Shown here one piece after another: positions 6,959 through 7,891 of a DNA stretch of 7,891 bases. The notes under the pieces are model-generated. The model did not search any database, was not told the origin of the DNA, and saw only the letters and a program-made list of their open reading frames with translations. Each line of letters starts with the position of its first letter. The stretch's first letter is position 1. The translations under genes and the position numbers were made by a program. Source of the DNA: an uncultured Selenomonadaceae bacterium (GTDB lineage Bacteria > Bacillota > Negativicutes > Selenomonadales > Selenomonadaceae). Where the stretch lies: positions 1 to 7,891 of the forward strand of contig CAJOKY010000104.1 of assembly GCA_905235425.1 (NCBI GenBank), written 5' to 3'.

Positions 6959-7015
6959 GATTTTAGGGAACAGGGAGCAGCCATTAGCCATTAGATATTA
7001 AACGCTAAGAGCTAA
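6959..7015. repeat. Heptanucleotide repeat array, left part (split by the MITE-like element)
   Basis: In strict 7-base register from 6959: GATTTTA, GGGAACA, GGGAGCA, GCCATTA, GCCATTA, GATATTA, AACGCTA, AGAGCTA, then one A (7015) at the edge of the inserted element. Most units end in TTA or CTA. The array lies in the upstream region of fprA and continues in the same phase at 7230 once the insertion and its target duplication are removed. Confidence 0.75.
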
Positions 7016-7036
7016 GGCGTGTTGAATAAGTCTATA

Positions 7037-7065
7037 TTTATAAAAAAATGTTAAGATTTTTTTAA
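7037..7065 (-). promoter_or_regulatory. Possible fprA promoter inside the MITE-like element (weak)
   Basis: On the - strand, TTAAAA (7060-7065) and TATAAA (7037-7042) are 17 bases apart, matching consensus at four and five of six positions. Transcription would start near 7030 and read through the left heptad array into fprA. The region is very AT-rich, so a chance match is quite possible; no better fprA promoter was seen between 6936 and 7015. Confidence 0.25.
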
Positions 7066-7066
7066 C

Positions 7067-7095
7067 TTACTTTTCTTTGGCGCAAAGAAAAGTAA
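7067..7095. repeat. Perfect 13-bp inverted repeat with 3-base loop inside the MITE-like element
   Basis: TTACTTTTCTTTG (7067-7079) and CAAAGAAAAGTAA (7083-7095) are exact reverse complements separated by GCG. It would form a stable hairpin in RNA of either strand. It lacks a following T run on the + strand, so it is not a typical terminator. Confidence 0.9.
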
Positions 7096-7144
7096 CAAAA
7101 GAAACATGTCCGCTGCATTCGCATCACGCTCATGGCGCGGACGG

Positions 7145-7164
7145 GGCGCACGTCCTTGTGCGCC
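7145..7164. repeat. GC-rich 7-bp hairpin inside the MITE-like element
   Basis: GGCGCAC (7145-7151) pairs perfectly with GTGCGCC (7158-7164) around a 6-base loop. Just upstream, GTCCGC (7108-7113) pairs with GCGGAC (7137-7142), so the GC-rich core could fold into two adjacent stems. Confidence 0.8.
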
Positions 7165-7226
7165 TCATCTATTCCGGTGTTATCAAAAATTTCGGCTTTT
7201 CTGAATTAGATTTATTCAACACCGCC

Positions 7227-7305
7227 TAATAGCTAATCGCTAACACCTAATCCCTAATCCCTAATCCCTATTCACTACTCACTACTCACTATTCACTACT
7301 CACTA
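7227..7305. repeat. Heptanucleotide repeat array, right part
   Basis: After the TAA duplication the 7-base register continues: ATAGCTA (first A supplied by 7015 or 7229), ATCGCTA, ACACCTA, three copies of ATCCCTA, then TTCACTA, CTCACTA twice, TTCACTA and CTCACTA, ending at 7305. Adjacent units resemble one another more than distant ones, as expected from local slippage duplication. Units of the CTCACTA type resemble the right arm of the repeat at 5735-5779. Confidence 0.85.
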
Positions 7306-7341
7306 ACCTTTTTCCTGCCGCGCAGTGATAAACGGCGCTTA

Positions 7342-7370
7342 TTGAACAGCTAAAAAAAATCTGCTATAAT
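7342..7370 (+). promoter_or_regulatory. Strong sigma-70/sigma-A-type promoter with extended -10
   Basis: TTGAAC (7342-7347), a 17-base spacer, then a perfect TATAAT (7365-7370) preceded by TGC, the extended -10 motif. Transcription would start near 7377, giving a leader of about 45 bases to the ATG at 7422. It lies downstream of the heptad array, separated from it by about 36 bases. Confidence 0.75.
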
Positions 7371-7421
7371 TTTTTCATAAAATTTCGGAAAAAAATTTTG
7401 GTGAAGGTGGAGGTTTTTCAA

Positions 7422-7891
7422 ATGCAGAGTACCGTTGTAAAAAAAATTTTTGGAAAATCTTTTCGTAAAAAAATATGTGCGTGGACGCTGATATTTTCTT
7501 CCGTGACATTTGGATTTGAAATTTGCGAGGCGGCAAGTTACGGAGACAGCGGCGCTGAAGTTTCGGAGATACAAACTTGTCTTACGGCGCAGGGACTTTA
7601 TTACGGTGCGATTGACGGCTATTACGGTGACGCGACATTAAACGCGGTAAAAGATTTTCAATCGGCAATAGGTCTTCCTGCCAACGGTATTTGCGACGAT
7701 AAAACCTTTGCACTTTTGCACGCGGCGGCTTATGATGAAATTGACATAACTACTTTAATGCACGACGGCGTGGCAAATTATCTTAAACCTGGTGACAGCG
7801 GCGAACGCGTACGGGCTTTGCAACGCCGATTGATAGATTTAGGGTACATGGTAGGTACGGCGGACGGCATTTATTCTTCTGCAACATCAAT
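7422..7891 (+). CDS. Secreted peptidoglycan-binding-domain protein, 5' part
   Basis: The frame is open from the ATG at 7422 to the window edge (156 residues seen). GGAGG at 7409-7413 lies 8 bases upstream. Residues 1-38 form a signal peptide: a basic start (KKIFGKSFRKK), a hydrophobic core at about 19-33, and a likely cleavage after EAA (36-38). Residues 41-99 form a PG_binding_1 repeat (GDSGAEVSEIQTCLTAQGLY, then DGYYGDATLNAVKDFQ and GLPANGICDDKT), and a second repeat begins at about 123 (KPGDSGERVRALQRRL, then ADGIYSS). Such repeats bind peptidoglycan and usually precede a wall-hydrolase domain such as SleB, NlpC/P60 or an amidase; that part lies beyond the window, so the enzyme type is unknown. 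The gene has its own strong promoter. Confidence 0.85.
   Translation, partial: MQSTVVKKIFGKSFRKKICAWTLIFSSVTFGFEICEAASYGDSGAEVSEIQTCLTAQGLYYGAIDGYYGDATLNAVKDFQSAIGLPANGICDDKTFALLHAAAYDEIDITTLMHDGVANYLKPGDSGERVRALQRRLIDLGYMVGTADGIYSSATS

Larger units (their letters stand above)
7016..7226. mobile_element. MITE-like non-autonomous element (211 bp) with terminal inverted repeats
   Basis: The left end GGCGTGTTGAATAAGTCTA (7016-7034) is the reverse complement of the right end (7207-7226), apart from one extra base and one mismatch. TAA flanks both sides (7013-7015 and 7227-7229) as a 3-bp target duplication. The interior has no credible gene and is rich in hairpins: a perfect 13-bp inverted repeat, GTCCGC/GCGGAC, and GGCGCAC/GTGCGCC. 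The size, ends and target duplication fit a miniature element mobilised in trans by a transposase, perhaps an IS5-superfamily type with T-N-A targets (inference). Removing the element plus one TAA restores the 7-bp register of the surrounding repeats, which independently supports the boundaries. Confidence 0.8.

Noticed and set aside
7106..7204. Small + strand ORF of 32 codons inside the MITE-like element (MSAAFASRSWRG...)
   Set aside because: No ribosome site, composition dominated by Arg and Ala from the GC-rich hairpins, and it lies on the inverted-repeat structure. It is best read as a by-product of the element.
6959..7305. CRISPR array
   Set aside because: The periodicity is 7 bases with no unique spacers, so it is a short tandem repeat, not repeat-spacer units of 50-80 bases.
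7350..7574. Minus-strand ORF of 74 codons opposite the peptidoglycan-binding gene
   Set aside because: It is antisense to a gene with a clear promoter, ribosome site, signal peptide and recognisable domain, and has no features of its own.

Overview
The window looks like chromosomal DNA of an anaerobic, moderately AT-rich member of the Bacillota, perhaps a Negativicute-type (diderm) lineage. The reasons are strong GGAGG-type Shine-Dalgarno sites, an HPr domain that keeps both the His and the regulatory Ser site, an FprA-type diiron flavoprotein typical of anaerobes, and a large chemoreceptor. The lineage is an inference; no 16S or other marker gene is present.

Layout. Positions 1-135 are the 3' end of an RlmB-type (SpoU/TrmH) RNA methyltransferase. 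Positions 170-3744 hold a tightly packed four-gene cluster on the + strand: a dynamin-like GTPase, two related helical proteins with different N-terminal membrane-type segments, and a coiled-coil protein ending in a complete HPr phosphocarrier domain. A terminator closes it. Positions 3892-5631 encode a methyl-accepting chemotaxis protein with its own promoter. A short convergent intergenic region holds a two-way terminator and a heptanucleotide-repeat inverted repeat, and the repeat runs into the 3' end of the next gene. Positions 5763-6935 (- strand) encode an FprA-type A-type flavoprotein (O2/NO reductase). The 486 bases from 6936 to 7421 carry no gene. They hold a second heptanucleotide array, split by a 211-bp MITE-like element with terminal inverted repeats and a TAA target duplication, followed by a strong promoter. 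From 7422 to the window edge is the start of a secreted protein with peptidoglycan-binding repeats.

How the genes may work together. The four-gene cluster is the most interesting part. The GTPase (489 aa) is shorter than full-length bacterial dynamins and shows no membrane paddle of its own. The next two genes encode paralogous helical proteins that begin with a hydrophobic helix and an amphipathic helix plus polyproline, respectively. The fourth gene links a coiled coil to an HPr domain. My inference is a split dynamin-like membrane-remodelling complex whose activity or assembly is tied to PTS phosphorylation state. Function has not been shown, and a phage-defence role like that of other bacterial dynamin operons is an alternative.

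The intergenic DNA gives a readable history. Removing the MITE-like element plus one TAA restores an unbroken 7-bp periodicity across the insertion point, so the element landed inside an existing heptad array.
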